In this document: one piece after another, positions 42,924 to 53,802 of the stretch
How the letters are laid out: every line of letters begins with the position of its first letter
How positions within the stretch are numbered: the first letter of the stretch is position 1
NCBI RefSeq assembly: GCF_008727775.1
Contig: NZ_CP044232.1
Span: forward strand, 1,116,001 to 1,180,000
Direction: 5' to 3'
DNA from: Microbacterium lushaniae
Lineage (GTDB): Bacteria; Actinomycetota; Actinomycetes; Actinomycetales; Microbacteriaceae
Length of the DNA: 64,000 nucleotides
Program-made: the position numbers and the translations under genes
Notes under the pieces: generated by a model
Told to the model about the DNA's origin: nothing
Seen by the model: only the letters and a program-made list of their open reading frames with translations
The model's database searches: none

Positions 42924-43730
42924 ATGGGCGACGCGGCGCCGACGCTGCCCTTCCCGGCGGAAGAGCAGCGGCCGCGGCGCCGGTCGCGCAGGTGGCCGTG
43001 GATCGTCACGCTCGTGATCGTCCTGGCCCTCGTCGCGGCGGCGGCCGTCGGCGCCGAGGCGCTGGCCCGCGGTGCCGTGCAGACCGGCGTGCGGCAGATC
43101 GTCGTGACGCAGCTGGACCTCCCCGCCGACCAGGAGGTCGACGTCGAGGTGGACGGCCTCGTGCTGCCGCAGCTGCTGTCGGGCCGGCTGGATCGGATCA
43201 CCGTGGCCTCCGACGACGTCGCACTGGGACCGGTCACCGGCGACGTGCACGTCGCTCTCACCGAGGTGCCGCTGTCCGCCGATGCCGCCGCCGGGCCCGG
43301 CACGGCCACGGTGCGCCTGGACGAGGAACAGCTCCGATCCCTCCTCGCCACGATCGACGGATTCCCCGCCGACACCCTCGGCATCGCCGCCCCCGACCTC
43401 ACGATCGGCACCGAGCTGTCGGTGTTCGGCGCCGCCTTCCCGATCGGCGTGGCGCTGCTGCCCGGCGCCGCCGAGGGCGACCTCACCCTGACTCCGACGC
43501 GGTTCACGCTCGGGGAGACGGATGTGGACGCCGACGCCCTGCGCGCGCAGTTCGGTGGCGTGGCCGACGCGGTGCTGCGCACGTGGGACGTGTGCATCGC
43601 CGAGCACCTGCCCGCCGCCCTCACCCTCACCTCGGTGCAGGTCGACGGCGACACGCTCGTGGCCGGCTTCGACATCGACGGCGCCCTCGTGATCGATCCC
43701 GACCTGCGCGCCGCCGGCTCCTGCCCGTGA
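42924..43730 (+). CDS. LmeA-family (DUF2993) phospholipid-binding protein
   Basis: Protein of 268 aa with a basic Pro/Arg-rich cytoplasmic start and one membrane helix (about 25-48), then an exported DUF2993 domain (ARGAVQTGVRQIVVTQLDL; VDVEVDGLVLPQLLSGRLDRI). Mycobacterial LmeA binds phosphatidylinositides and affects lipomannan maturation. A GTG at 42918 overlaps the argS stop and is an alternative start. Confidence 0.84.
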   Translation: MGDAAPTLPFPAEEQRPRRRSRRWPWIVTLVIVLALVAAAAVGAEALARGAVQTGVRQIVVTQLDLPADQEVDVEVDGLVLPQLLSGRLDRITVASDDVALGPVTGDVHVALTEVPLSADAAAGPGTATVRLDEEQLRSLLATIDGFPADTLGIAAPDLTIGTELSVFGAAFPIGVALLPGAAEGDLTLTPTRFTLGETDVDADALRAQFGGVADAVLRTWDVCIAEHLPAALTLTSVQVDGDTLVAGFDIDGALVIDPDLRAAGSCP

Positions 43731-43857
43731 CGCCCGCGCAGGCGCCGCGGGCGTCCCGCTAGACTGCAAGCACTGCCCGGTGTGATCGTCTCCGCCGCGG
43801 CACCCGCTGCCTCCCGCGGCCGACTGCACCGCCGCATCCACCCGATTGGTCCTGCCC

Positions 43858-45270
43858 GTGTCCGCCTCGCACTCTGCCTCGCCGGTACCCGATGGCCTGC
43901 GCACGCCGGCGGATGCCAACGACCTGAGCCCGGCGATCTGGCCCGACTCCGCACGCCGCGACGACGACGGTGCACTGCACATCGGCGGGGTCTCCGCGCG
44001 CGAACTCGCCGCCGACTACGGCACGCCCCTGTACGTCATGGACGAATCGGAGGTGCGCGCGCACGCCCGGCGGGCGCTGACCGCGTTCGGGGACGCCGCG
44101 GCAGCGCACGGCGGCCGGGCACGCGTCTATTACGCCGGCAAGGCGCTGCTGACCACGGACGTCGTGCGGTGGGTCACCGAAGAGGGGCTGCGGGTGGATG
44201 TCTGCAGCGCGGGCGAACTCGAGGTCGCCCTCGCCGCCGGCGCCGAGCCGGCCCTGCTGGGGTTCCACGGGAACAACAAATCCCCTGCCGCGCTCGAGCG
44301 TGCCGTCGAGGTGGGTGTGGGCACCGTCATCGTCGACAGCGACATCGAGATCGAGCGGCTCTCGGCCATCGCCGAGCGCCGTGACGCCGTCCAGTCGGTG
44401 CTCGTGCGGGTGCGCACGGGCGTCCACGCCGAGACGCACGCGTTCCTGGCCACCGCCCACGAGGACCAGAAGTTCGGTTTCGCCCTCGACGACGTCCCGG
44501 CCGCCGTCGCGCGGATCCGGGAGCTGCCGGGGCTGCGGTTCGTGGGACTGCACGCCCACATCGGGTCGCAGATCTTCGACGCCGACGGCTTCATCGCCTC
44601 CGCCGCGCGGCTGGTCGACCTCCACGCCGAGCTGCTCCACGGCGGCGACATCCCCCTGCTCAACCTCGGCGGCGGCTTCGGCATCGCCTACACCTCCGCC
44701 GACGACCCGCGTCCCCTCGAGCAGGTGGCGGTGGGCATCATCGACGCCGTGGCCGACGAGTGCGCGGTGCGCGGCATCCCTCTGCCCGAGCTCGCCTTCG
44801 AACCAGGCCGGGCGATCGTGGGCCAGGCGGGTGTCACGCTGTACGAGGTCGGCACCGTCAAGCCGGTGCAGGTGACCGCGGACCTCGAGCGCCTCTACGT
44901 CAGCGTCGACGGGGGGATGAGCGACAACGCCCGGACCGCGCTGTACGGTGCGCAGTACTCCGCACGACTGGCCTCCCGCGTCAGCGACGCCGCCCCTGCG
45001 CTCGTGCGCGTCGTGGGGCACCACTGCGAATCCGGCGACGTCGTCGTGGACGCCGAGTACCTGCCCGGCGACGTCACGCCGGGCGACCTGCTGGCCGTGC
45101 CCGCCACCGGCGCCTACTGCTTCTCGCTGGCCGGCACCTACAACTACACGCCGCGCCTGCCGGTCGTCGCCGTGCGCGACGGCCGGGCGCGCGTGCTCGT
45201 CCGACGGGAGACCGTCGCCGACCTCCTCGCCCGCGACACGGGCGCGGGGCCGAACGAAGGGAACGCATGA
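43858..45270 (+). CDS. lysA: Diaminopimelate decarboxylase
   Basis: PLP enzyme converting meso-diaminopimelate to lysine, 470 aa. The PLP-lysine motif is YYAGKALLT, the His/Gly-rich GLHAHIGSQI and GGGFGIAY motifs bind the cofactor phosphate, and EPGRAIV and GHHCESGD complete the active site. GTG 43858 is the start. A TAGACT -10-like hexamer (43760-43765) lies about 90 nt upstream, so this operon may have its own promoter apart from argS. Confidence 0.94.
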   Translation: MSASHSASPVPDGLRTPADANDLSPAIWPDSARRDDDGALHIGGVSARELAADYGTPLYVMDESEVRAHARRALTAFGDAAAAHGGRARVYYAGKALLTTDVVRWVTEEGLRVDVCSAGELEVALAAGAEPALLGFHGNNKSPAALERAVEVGVGTVIVDSDIEIERLSAIAERRDAVQSVLVRVRTGVHAETHAFLATAHEDQKFGFALDDVPAAVARIRELPGLRFVGLHAHIGSQIFDADGFIASAARLVDLHAELLHGGDIPLLNLGGGFGIAYTSADDPRPLEQVAVGIIDAVADECAVRGIPLPELAFEPGRAIVGQAGVTLYEVGTVKPVQVTADLERLYVSVDGGMSDNARTALYGAQYSARLASRVSDAAPALVRVVGHHCESGDVVVDAEYLPGDVTPGDLLAVPATGAYCFSLAGTYNYTPRLPVVAVRDGRARVLVRRETVADLLARDTGAGPNEGNA

Positions 45271-46631
45271 CCGACTATCGCCGTCTGCGCGTCGCTCTCC
45301 TGGGAGCCGGCGCCGTGGGCTCGCAGGTCGCGGCTCTGCTGCTGCGCCATGCCGACGAACTCGCCGACCGTGCCGGAGCGACGCTGGAGCTCGTCGGGAT
45401 CGCCGTGCGCGACCTCGACGCGACCCGCGACGTCGAGCTTCCGCGCGAACTGCTCACGACCGACCCCGAACCGCTCCTGGTGGGTTCGGACATCGTGATC
45501 GAGCTCATGGGCGGCATCGAGCCCGCGCGCACGAACCTGCTCCAGGCGATCAACGCCGGGGCCGATGTCGTGACGGCGAACAAGGCGCTGCTGGCAACGC
45601 ACGGCCCGGAGATCTTCGACGCCGCCGACCAGGTCGGGGCGCAGGTCTACTACGAAGCCGCCGCCGCCGGGGCGATCCCCATCATCCGCCCCCTGCGCGA
45701 CTCGCTCGCCGGCGACCGCGTGCAGCGCATCATGGGCATCGTCAACGGCACGACGAACTACATCCTGGACCGCATGGACGCCGAGGGCGCCGAGTTCGCC
45801 GACGTGCTCGCGCAGGCGCAGGCCCTGGGCTTCGCCGAGGCGGATCCCACGGCAGACGTCGAAGGCTACGACGCCGCGCAGAAGGCCGCGATCCTCGCGA
45901 GCCTCGCCTTCCACACCACCGTGCCGCTGGACAAGGTGCACCGCGAGGGCATCACCGCGATCGACAAGGACATGATCGACGCCGCCCGCCACGCCGGGTA
46001 CGTCATCAAGCTCCTCGCCGTGTGCGAGCGCCTGCCCGGCGACGACGACACGGGCGAATCGATCTCGGTGCGCGTGTACCCGGCCCTCGTCGACCGCGCC
46101 CACCCGCTCGCGAGCGTCCACGGCGCGAACAACGCCGTGTTCGTGCAGGCCGAAGCCGCCGGCGACCTGATGTTCTACGGCGCCGGCGCCGGGGGAGTGC
46201 AGACGGCCTCCGCCGTCCTGGGCGATGTCGTCTCGGCGGCTCGGCGGCACATCGCCGGGGGCAAGGGCGTGGGCGAATCCACGCGCGCCAACCTCGCCGT
46301 CGCGCCGATCGGGCGCGTCACGACGCGCTACCAGATCACGCTCGAAGTCGACGACCGCCCGGGCGTGCTCGCCACCGTCGCGGGGATCCTCAGCGACGGC
46401 CACGTGTCGATCGCCACCGTCGAGCAGACCGTCATCGAGCCGGCACCCGGTTCGCCCGTTACCCCCGCGGATGCTCCGGCGGCCGCATCCGCCCCTGCGA
46501 TCCCGATGGCGCGACTGGTCATCGGCACCCACCGAGCACGCGAACAGCACCTGAGCGACACCGTCGCGCGGCTGGCCGAGAGCGACGTCGTCGAGCGCGT
46601 CGTCTCGGTGCTGCGCGTGGAAGGAGACTGA
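45267..46631 (+). CDS. hom: Homoserine dehydrogenase
   Basis: NAD(P)-dependent reduction of aspartate semialdehyde to homoserine, 454 aa. Cofactor motif LGAGAVGSQVAALL, catalytic core MGIVNGTTNYILDRM and AQALGFAEADPTADVEGYDAAQK, and a C-terminal ACT domain (QITLEVDDRPGVLATVAGIL) for threonine feedback. ATG 45267 overlaps the lysA stop. Confidence 0.95.
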   Translation: MTDYRRLRVALLGAGAVGSQVAALLLRHADELADRAGATLELVGIAVRDLDATRDVELPRELLTTDPEPLLVGSDIVIELMGGIEPARTNLLQAINAGADVVTANKALLATHGPEIFDAADQVGAQVYYEAAAAGAIPIIRPLRDSLAGDRVQRIMGIVNGTTNYILDRMDAEGAEFADVLAQAQALGFAEADPTADVEGYDAAQKAAILASLAFHTTVPLDKVHREGITAIDKDMIDAARHAGYVIKLLAVCERLPGDDDTGESISVRVYPALVDRAHPLASVHGANNAVFVQAEAAGDLMFYGAGAGGVQTASAVLGDVVSAARRHIAGGKGVGESTRANLAVAPIGRVTTRYQITLEVDDRPGVLATVAGILSDGHVSIATVEQTVIEPAPGSPVTPADAPAAASAPAIPMARLVIGTHRAREQHLSDTVARLAESDVVERVVSVLRVEGD

Positions 46632-46632
46632 C

Positions 46633-47714
46633 ATGGCACACGTCTGGCGCGGAGTCCTCCGCGAATACGCCGATCGGCTGGGCGTCACCGACGCCTCGAC
46701 GGTGGTCACCCTCGGCGAGGGGGCACGCCCCTGCTTCCCGCCCCCGCGCTCTCGCGCCGCACCGGCGCCGACGTGTGGGTGAAGTACGAGGGCATGAACC
46801 CCACCGGGTCGTTCAAGGACCGCGGCATGACCGTCGCGCTCTCCCGTGCGGTGGAGCACGGGGCCAAAGCCGTCATCTGCGCCTCCACGGGCAACACCTC
46901 CGCGTCCGCCGCCGCCTACGCCGCGCACGCCGGGATCACTGCGGCCGTGCTCGTGCCCGAGGGCAAGATCGCGATGGGCAAGCTGAGTCAGGCGGTGGCC
47001 CACAACGGCCGCCTCATCCAGGTGCGCGGCAACTTCGACGACTGCCTCGAGATCGCCCGGGAGCTCGCCGACCACTACCCCGTGCACCTGGTGAACTCCG
47101 TCAACCCCGACCGGATCGACGGACAGAAATCCGCCGCGTACGAGATCGTGGAGACTCTCGGGGATGCGCCCGATTTCCACTTCATCCCCGTCGGCAATGC
47201 CGGCAACTACACCGCGTACTCGCGCGGCTACCGCGAGGAGGCCGAGCGCGGTGTCGCCACGCGCGTGCCCCGCATGTTCGGCTTCCAGGCCGCCGGCAGC
47301 GCCCCGCTCGTGCGCGGCGAGATCGTCCGCGCGCCCGAGACCGTCGCCAGTGCCATCCGCATCGGCAACCCGGCGTCGTGGGAGCTGGCCCTGGAGGCCA
47401 GGGACGCGACCGACGGATACTTCGGCGCGATCGAGGACGACCGCATCCTCGCCGCCCAGAAGCTGCTCGCCGCCGAGGTGGGCATCTTCGTCGAGCCGGC
47501 CTCGGCCATCAGCGTCGCCGGGCTCCTCGACCGTGCGGCGGCCGGCATCGTGCCCCGCGGGGCGCGCGTCGTGCTGACCGTGACCGGCCACGGCCTGAAA
47601 GACCCGCAGTGGGCGCTGCGCAATGCCGACGGCAGCTCCGTCGAGCCCACCGTCGTCGACGCGGCCACCAGCGAGGTCGCCGCCGTCCTGGACCTCGTTC
47701 CGGCCTCGGCATGA
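46633..47714 (+). pseudogene. thrC: Threonine synthase, interrupted by an apparent 1-nt frameshift
   Basis: PLP-dependent threonine synthase. From ATG 46633 the reading frame gives [18 protein letters not shown]... up to the five-G run at 46719-46723, then goes out of frame and stops at about 46780. One added G restores [27 protein letters not shown], joining the rest: PLP Lys in [23 protein letters not shown], and [14 protein letters not shown] to the stop. The C-terminal frame alone (from about 46773) lacks the N-terminal substrate region. Either a homopolymer sequencing error or a true mutation; the latter would imply threonine auxotrophy unless another copy exists. Confidence 0.85.
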
Positions 47715-48640
47715 GCGAAGGGCGTCGCGTGCTGGTGCGGGTGCCCGCCACCAGCGCCAACCTGGGCCCCGGGTTCGACACCCTCGGCCTCGCCCTGAGC
47801 GTCTACGACGAGCTGGTCGTCACCGAGCGGGGCGACGACCAGCTCGACATCGAGGTCACGGGGGAGGGCGCCGCCGACGTGCCGCGCGACGGCTCGAACC
47901 TCGTCGTGCGCGCGATGGCGCACGCCTACGCCTCGGTCGGACGCACGCTTCCCGGCGTGCGCCTGGAAGCGCGCAACGTCATCCCGCACGGGCGGGGCAT
48001 GGGCTCCTCCGGGGCGGCCGTCGTCTCCGGACTCCTCGCGGCGAAGGGGCTGCTGGCCGGCGACGTCGAGTTCGGACCCGACACGCTGCTGCGCCTGGCC
48101 ACCGAGATGGAGGGGCATCCCGACAACGTCGCGCCCGCGCTGTTCGGCGGCCTCACGATCGCGTGGATGGATGAGACCGGACCGCAGCACAAGCAGCTGA
48201 TCGTCCATCGCGGCGTCGCACCGCTCGTGCTCGTGCCGGAGTTCACGATGTCGACCCAGGTCGCCCGGAGCCTCCAGCCGCTGCAGGTGCCGCGCGAGGA
48301 CGCGGTGTTCAACGTGTCGCGCTCGGCGCTGCTGATCGCGGCCCTCACCCAGAGTCCCGAGCTGCTCATGGCCGCCACCGAGGACAAGCTGCACCAGAGC
48401 TATCGCGCGCAGGCGATGCCCGAGACCGACCGGCTCGTGCGCGCGCTGCGCGCCCAGGGTTTCGCGGCGGTCGTCTCCGGCGCCGGGCCCAGCGTGCTCG
48501 TGCTCGCCGACGGCCCCGGTCGCCGCCTCGAGGCGGCCGAGTTGGCGGCATCGCTGGTCGACACCCCGTGGGAGGCGCACATGCTCGCCGTCGACGTCAG
48601 GGGTGGTACAGTGAAGGAGTATTCGGAGGGTTCCACGTAA
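47711..48640 (+). CDS. thrB: Homoserine kinase
   Basis: GHMP kinase phosphorylating homoserine, 309 aa. N-terminal [24 protein letters not shown] loop [12 protein letters not shown], and C-terminal [12 protein letters not shown] are all intact. ATG 47711 overlaps the thrC stop, so it is the last gene of lysA-hom-thrC-thrB. Confidence 0.95.
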   Translation: MSEGRRVLVRVPATSANLGPGFDTLGLALSVYDELVVTERGDDQLDIEVTGEGAADVPRDGSNLVVRAMAHAYASVGRTLPGVRLEARNVIPHGRGMGSSGAAVVSGLLAAKGLLAGDVEFGPDTLLRLATEMEGHPDNVAPALFGGLTIAWMDETGPQHKQLIVHRGVAPLVLVPEFTMSTQVARSLQPLQVPREDAVFNVSRSALLIAALTQSPELLMAATEDKLHQSYRAQAMPETDRLVRALRAQGFAAVVSGAGPSVLVLADGPGRRLEAAELAASLVDTPWEAHMLAVDVRGGTVKEYSEGST

Positions 48641-48798
48641 CCACGTGACTCTGGCCTCCGGCGCAAATCTGCGAACCACCACCGCACGCACCCGCAACCC
48701 GAATCGGCCCTTCCGGCCAGCGAATCGCGCGGAGCATCGATGCCTGTCTCTTCCGGCGTCGGCTGCGGCTTGATCATCCGTTTCACAAGGGAGTACTC

Positions 48799-50988
48799 GT
48801 GGAGTCCATCTCCGAGATCCAGGGTGTCGACGCGTCTTCGGACGACGCGGCGAACACCGAAGACACCGTCTCTGCTGCGGCTGAGACCACCGACACCGCC
48901 GCGCAGTCCGCTGCCACCGGCCAGGCCGCGCCGGCCGAGGAGGTCGCCGCCGACGCGGTCGATGCGACCCCGGTCGACGAGGCGCCTGCCGCCGAGGTCG
49001 CCCCGTCCGAGGCTGCCCCGTCCGAGGCTGCGCCTGCCGCCGAGGCGCCCGCCGCCGAAGACGCGCCGCCCGCCGCCGCTGAGAAGCCCGCGAAGGCCCC
49101 GCGCAAGCGCGCGCCGCGCCGCGCCAAGAGCACCGACATCCCCGCCGACGCACCGGCCGACGAGGCGCCCGCCGTGGCAGCCGACGCTGCCACCGCCGAC
49201 GCCCCTGCCGCTGAGGCGCCCACCGCTGAGGCGCCCACCGCTGAGGCGCCTGCCGCTGAAGCACCTGCTGCTGAGGCGCCCACCGCCGACGCGCCTGCCG
49301 CCACTGAGGTGCCCGCCGCCGCTGAGGCGCCTGCCGCCGCTGAGGCGCCTGCCGCCGCTGAGGCGCCGGCCGCCGAAGGCGCACGCGCCAGGGGTGGACG
49401 CCGTCGCGCGTCTTCCGAGAGCGCTGCCCAGACCCCGGAGCCCGCAGCCGAGGCCCAGGCCGACGCGCCGCAGGCCGAGTCCGGGTCGAACGACGAGTCC
49501 GGCGAGGAGGGCGCGTCCTCCGGTCGCAACCGCAACCGCAACCGGAACCGCAACCGCAACCGCGGCGGCAACGGCGAGGGCGACAAGCAGCCCGAGAAGC
49601 AGCAGAACGAGCGTCAGCAGAACGAGCGTCAGCAGAACGAGCGTCAGCAGAGCGAGCGTCAGCAGCCCGAGCGCCAGCAGCCCGAGAAGCAGCAGCCCGC
49701 GGCGGAGGCCGATGGAGAGCAGCAGGGCGGCGGCCGCAACCGTCAGCGCAACAAGCGCCGCGGCGGTCAGACCCCCACTGACGAGTTCGACACCGAGATC
49801 ACCGAGGACGACGTCCTCATCCCGATCGCCGGCATCCTGGACGTGCTCGACAACTACGCGTTCGTGCGCACCACCGGCTACCTGCCCGGACCGAGCGACG
49901 TCTACGTCTCCCTCGGCCAGGTGAAGAAGTACAACCTGCGCAAGGGCGACGCCGTCGTCGGCGCCATCAAGCAGCCTCGCGAGGGCGAGCAGTCGGGCCG
50001 GCAGAAGTACAACGCGCTGGTCAAGGTCGACGCGATCAACGGCCTGTCGATCGAGGATGCCGCCACGCGCGTGGAGTTCGGCAACCTCACGCCGCTGTAC
50101 CCGCAGGACCGCCTCCGCCTGGAGACGGCCCCGGAGAAGCTGACGCAGCGCATCATCGACCTCGTCGCTCCCATCGGCAAGGGTCAGCGCGGCCTCATCG
50201 TCGCCCCGCCCAAGGCCGGCAAGACGATCGTGCTGCAGCAGATCGCCAACGCCATCGCGCAGAACAACCCCGAGGTCCACCTCATGGTCGTGCTCGTCGA
50301 CGAGCGGCCGGAAGAAGTCACCGACATGCAGCGCACCGTGCGCGGCGAGGTCGTGGCATCCACCTTCGACCGTCCCGCCGAAGACCACACCACCGTCGCC
50401 GAACTCGCGATCGAGCGCGCCAAGCGCCTCGTCGAGCTCGGCCGCGACGTGGTCGTGCTGCTGGATTCGATCACGCGCCTGGGCCGTGCCTACAACATCT
50501 CGGCCCCGACGTCGGGTCGTGTGCTCACCGGCGGCGTCGACGCATCTGCGCTGTATCCGCCCAAGCGCTTCTTCGGCGCCGCGCGCAACATCGAGAACGG
50601 CGGATCGCTCACGATCCTCGCGACCGCGCTCGTGGAGACCGGGTCGAAGATGGACGACGTCATCTTCGAGGAGTTCAAGGGCACCGGCAACAGCGAACTG
50701 CGCCTGAGCCGCCAGCTGGCCGACAAGCGCATCTTCCCCGCGGTGGATGTCAACGCCTCCAGCACGCGGCGCGAGGAGATGCTCCTCTCGCCCGACGAGG
50801 TCAAGATCACGTGGAAGCTGCGCCGCGCCCTCGCGGGCCTGGACACCCAGCAGGCACTGGAGGTCGTCCTCGGCAAGCTGAAGGAGACGCAGTCCAACGT
50901 CGAGTTCCTCGTGCAGATGCAGAAGTCGATCCCCGCTCCCGCGCACGGCGCGGGCGGCGCACACGGGCACGACAACAGCATCCGCTGA
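48799..50988 (+). CDS. rho: Transcription termination factor Rho
   Basis: Hexameric RNA helicase ending transcription, 729 aa. Residues 1-205 are Ala/Pro/Glu-rich low complexity, 206-330 include an Asn/Arg run and Gln-rich repeats, then the conserved core starts at about 335 ([24 protein letters not shown], primary RNA site), with Walker [24 protein letters not shown] and [14 protein letters not shown] cannot find the usual N-terminal Rho_N (SAP-like) helical domain. GTG 48799 follows AAGGGAG. The 158-nt leader before it has no obvious terminator. Confidence 0.95.
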   Translation: MESISEIQGVDASSDDAANTEDTVSAAAETTDTAAQSAATGQAAPAEEVAADAVDATPVDEAPAAEVAPSEAAPSEAAPAAEAPAAEDAPPAAAEKPAKAPRKRAPRRAKSTDIPADAPADEAPAVAADAATADAPAAEAPTAEAPTAEAPAAEAPAAEAPTADAPAATEVPAAAEAPAAAEAPAAAEAPAAEGARARGGRRRASSESAAQTPEPAAEAQADAPQAESGSNDESGEEGASSGRNRNRNRNRNRNRGGNGEGDKQPEKQQNERQQNERQQNERQQSERQQPERQQPEKQQPAAEADGEQQGGGRNRQRNKRRGGQTPTDEFDTEITEDDVLIPIAGILDVLDNYAFVRTTGYLPGPSDVYVSLGQVKKYNLRKGDAVVGAIKQPREGEQSGRQKYNALVKVDAINGLSIEDAATRVEFGNLTPLYPQDRLRLETAPEKLTQRIIDLVAPIGKGQRGLIVAPPKAGKTIVLQQIANAIAQNNPEVHLMVVLVDERPEEVTDMQRTVRGEVVASTFDRPAEDHTTVAELAIERAKRLVELGRDVVVLLDSITRLGRAYNISAPTSGRVLTGGVDASALYPPKRFFGAARNIENGGSLTILATALVETGSKMDDVIFEEFKGTGNSELRLSRQLADKRIFPAVDVNASSTRREEMLLSPDEVKITWKLRRALAGLDTQQALEVVLGKLKETQSNVEFLVQMQKSIPAPAHGAGGAHGHDNSIR
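49195..49376 (+). repeat. Ala-Pro-Glu codon repeats within rho
   Basis: Imperfect repeats of a 15-nt unit around GCTGAGGCGCCCACC, encoding [10 protein letters not shown] runs. These lie in the disordered N-terminal part and are a likely site of length variation. Confidence 0.7.
49589..49697 (+). repeat. 15-nt repeats in rho encoding Gln/Glu/Arg-rich pentapeptides
   Basis: About seven near-identical 15-nt units (type GAGCGTCAGCAGAAC) encode [10 protein letters not shown] pentapeptides after an Arg/Asn run. Perfect units suggest recent slippage or recombination. Their charge suits RNA binding. Confidence 0.75.
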
Positions 50989-50994
50989 CCGGAC

Positions 50995-52089
50995 GTGTCC
51001 GAGACCGGCATGTTCGCCTCGGTCGAGGCGCTCATCGACGAGCACCGCGCGGTGCAGGAGGAGCTCTCCGACCCCGCGGTGCACGCCGATGCCGCCCGCG
51101 CCAAGCGCGTGAACCGGCGGTACGCGGAGCTCTCGCGCATCGTGAAGGCGCACGAGGACTGGCTCGCCGCATCCGAGGATCTGACGGCGGCGCGCGAGCT
51201 CGCCCGTGAGGACGCCGCGTTCGCCGAGGAGGTGCCCGGGCTGGAGGCACGGGCGGCGGAGACGCACGAGCGGCTGCGCCGTCTGCTCATCCCGCGCGAC
51301 CCCGACGACGCCCGCGACGTGATCATGGAGATCAAGGCGGGGGAGGGCGGCGCCGAGTCGGCGCTGTTCGCCGCCGACCTGCTGCGCATGTACCTGCAGT
51401 ACGCCGCGTCGAAAGGCTGGAAGACCGAGCTGCTCGAGCGCAACGAATCCGACCTGGGCGGCTACAAGGACGTGCAGGTCGCGATCAAGGGATCCTCGAC
51501 CGATCCCGCGCAGGGCGTGTGGGCGCACCTGAAGTACGAGGGCGGCGTTCATCGCGTGCAGCGCGTGCCGGCGACGGAGTCGCAGGGGCGCATCCACACC
51601 TCCACGACGGGTGTCCTGGTCTTCCCCGAGGTCGACGAGCCCGAAGAGATCCAGATCGACCCGAACGACCTGAAGATCGACGTCTTCCGCTCGTCCGGAC
51701 CGGGCGGGCAGTCGGTCAACACGACGGACTCCGCCGTGCGGATCACGCACGTCCCCACCGGCATCGTCGTGTCGATGCAGAACGAGAAGTCGCAACTGCA
51801 GAACCGCGAAGCCGGCATGCGCGTGCTGCGCGCCCGGCTGCTCGCGAAGCAGCAGGAGGAGCAGGATGCGGCAGCATCCGACGCCCGCAGGTCGCAGATC
51901 CGCGGCATGGACCGCTCCGAGCGCATCCGCACCTACAACTTCCCGGAGAACCGCATCGCCGACCACCGCACCGGGTACAAGGCCTACAACCTCGACCAGG
52001 TCATGGACGGCGCCCTGGAGCCGGTGATCGCCTCGCTCATCGCGACGGACGAGGAAGAGCGCCTCGCCGCACTCGCCGGCGACGCCTGA
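50995..52089 (+). CDS. prfA: Peptide chain release factor 1
   Basis: Reads UAA/UAG and triggers peptidyl-tRNA hydrolysis; 364 aa. It has the GGQ loop ([14 protein letters not shown]) and the N-terminal coiled region. The PVT-type stop-codon motif lies in the segment before the GGQ domain, at [22 protein letters not shown] 50995 is 4 nt past the rho stop; ATG 51010 gives the usual family start (MFASVEALI) and may be the true one. Confidence 0.94.
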   Translation: MSETGMFASVEALIDEHRAVQEELSDPAVHADAARAKRVNRRYAELSRIVKAHEDWLAASEDLTAARELAREDAAFAEEVPGLEARAAETHERLRRLLIPRDPDDARDVIMEIKAGEGGAESALFAADLLRMYLQYAASKGWKTELLERNESDLGGYKDVQVAIKGSSTDPAQGVWAHLKYEGGVHRVQRVPATESQGRIHTSTTGVLVFPEVDEPEEIQIDPNDLKIDVFRSSGPGGQSVNTTDSAVRITHVPTGIVVSMQNEKSQLQNREAGMRVLRARLLAKQQEEQDAAASDARRSQIRGMDRSERIRTYNFPENRIADHRTGYKAYNLDQVMDGALEPVIASLIATDEEERLAALAGDA

Positions 52090-52097
52090 CCCGGCCG

Positions 52098-53495
52098 TCA
52101 GCCGGTCGGCGGATGCGGCAGCGGCCCGCGGTGCCGCTCCAGCTGCGCCGCGAGAGAAAGCAGCCCAGCCTCGCCGCCGGGGCGCCCCACCAGCTGCACC
52201 GAGACGGGGTGCCCGGACGCGTCGGAGGCCACCGGCACGGTGAGGGCCGGCAGCCCCGCGACGTTGACGAAGCTCGAGTAGGGCGCGTACTCCACCTGCA
52301 GCGCGAACGTGCGCTCGGGGTCGTGCCCGTCGTACCAGCCCACCGGACGCGGCGACTGCGCCAGCGCCGGCATGAGCACCGCGTCGAACGGCGCGAACGC
52401 TTCGATCGTCTCGCGTTCGAAGACGCGGGCGGCGGTGAGCCCGCCGAGCAGGTCGGTTGCGCTGAGCCCGCGCCCTTCGCGCACGAGCCACGCCGTGAGC
52501 GGCTCGACGACGGCGAGGTCGGTCTCCGAAAGCGGAATGCGCGCGGCACTCGCGCGCCAGAGGATGCGGAACAGTGAGGCGTAGCCGTGCGGGCGCCAGA
52601 CCGCGTCCTCGACGCTGTGCCCGTCGCCGGTGAGCCACTCCGCGGCGGTCTCCACCGCCGTGCGGGTGTCCTCGTCGAGCACGATGCGCTCATCCCCGTC
52701 CCACGGCGATACCGTCGTCACGCCGATGCGGGCGAGGCCCCGTTCGCGCCGGGCCGCGTCCAGGAACGGACCGGACCCGGGTGCGGCGGTGGCGTAGCGG
52801 AAGGACGCGAGCCCGACCAGGGCGTCCAGGAGGAACGCGGCATCCTCGGCGCTGCGGGCCACCGGGCCGGTGACGGCGAGCCCGTCGGGCGCGTCGAACC
52901 CCGATCCGATCGGCAGCCGCCCCCGCGAGGGCTTGAGTCCGACGACGCCCACGGTGGCCGCCGGGATGCGGATCGACCCGCCCCCGTCGGAGGCGACGGC
53001 AAGGGGCAGCATCCGTGCCGCCACCGCCACGGCGGCTCCGCCGCTGGACCCGCCCGCGCCGTGCGCGGGGTTCCAGGGGTCGCGTGCGGGGGGAGCGGTG
53101 CGCGGCTCGGTGTAGCCGGTGAGTCCGAACTCGCTTGTGGCCGTCTTGCCGACATTCACCACGCCGGCGGTGTCGAGGGCCGCGGCGAGGGGGTCGGATG
53201 CGGCGGGGACGAGGCCGGCGCGCGAGAGCGAGCCGTACCGCGTGGGGACCCCCGCGCGGGCGACGAGGTCCTTGTCGGCGTGCGGCAGCCCCCACAGCGG
53301 CCCGGCCGGCGGCCCGGCGTCGAGCGCGCGGGCGCGCTGCAGCGCGGCATCCGCGGTGACCTCGGCGAACGCGCCCAGACCGGCGTGCGCGGCGATCCGC
53401 GCCAGGTAGTGCGCGGTGACCTCCGCGGCGGAGACCTCGCGGCGCCGCAGCAGTCCGGCCAGTTCGACCGCCGACAGCTCGTGCAACGCGCTCAT
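52098..53495 (-). CDS. Amidase-signature family hydrolase
   Basis: Protein of 465 aa with the Ser-Ser-Lys triad: Lys in PHADKDLV, the Gly/Ser-rich [15 protein letters not shown] and the nucleophile region [16 protein letters not shown]. The substrate (amide, urea derivative or Gln-tRNA-like) is undefined; no gatB or gatC is adjacent. Start ATG 53495 follows GGGAGG directly. Convergent with prfA (8 nt between stops). Confidence 0.88.
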   Translation of the reverse strand: MSALHELSAVELAGLLRRREVSAAEVTAHYLARIAAHAGLGAFAEVTADAALQRARALDAGPPAGPLWGLPHADKDLVARAGVPTRYGSLSRAGLVPAASDPLAAALDTAGVVNVGKTATSEFGLTGYTEPRTAPPARDPWNPAHGAGGSSGGAAVAVAARMLPLAVASDGGGSIRIPAATVGVVGLKPSRGRLPIGSGFDAPDGLAVTGPVARSAEDAAFLLDALVGLASFRYATAAPGSGPFLDAARRERGLARIGVTTVSPWDGDERIVLDEDTRTAVETAAEWLTGDGHSVEDAVWRPHGYASLFRILWRASAARIPLSETDLAVVEPLTAWLVREGRGLSATDLLGGLTAARVFERETIEAFAPFDAVLMPALAQSPRPVGWYDGHDPERTFALQVEYAPYSSFVNVAGLPALTVPVASDASGHPVSVQLVGRPGGEAGLLSLAAQLERHRGPLPHPPTG

Positions 53496-53568
53496 CCTCC
53501 CGAGCGTAGCCACCTCGCCCACCCCGCCGCCCGTCCCGCCGTCCCGTCGTCGCGCCGTCGCTCCGTCA

Positions 53569-53651
53569 CGCACAACGGCGGGGATCGCGGGCGACGCGCG
53601 GGGGCGGTGGTGCGGGCGCGGCGTGTCGCGCAGGATCCCCGCCGTTGTGCG
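53569..53651. repeat. Palindromic intergenic repeat type B, copy A
   Basis: Left arm CGCACAACGGCGGGGAT (53569-53585) and exact reverse complement (53635-53651), 83 bp overall. Inner parts, GCGGGCGACGCG and GGCGTGTCGCG, form a second imperfect inverted repeat. Confidence 0.85.
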
Positions 53652-53718
53652 CGAGGTCGAGGACGGGCCGTGGCGGATGCTGCGGCGCGGGGTGTCGCGA
53701 ATGCTCCGTGCGCCGTCC

Positions 53719-53802
53719 CGCACAACGGCGGGGATCGCGGGCGACGCGCCGGGGCGGATGGTGTGGGCGCGGCGTGTCGCGGGGAATCCCCGCCGTTGTG
53801 CG
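53719..53802. repeat. Palindromic intergenic repeat type B, copy B
   Basis: Same 17-nt arms (53719-53735 and 53786-53802) with a closely similar inner sequence, 84 bp. The 67-nt spacer before it contains a fragment like the inner right half (GCGGCGCGGGGTGTCGCG), perhaps a decayed third unit. Confidence 0.85.

Noticed and set aside
44948..48640. A 1,230-codon plus-strand frame ending in thrB
   Set aside because: Its first about 920 codons are out-of-frame shadows of lysA, hom and thrC; only the part from 47711 is a real gene (thrB).
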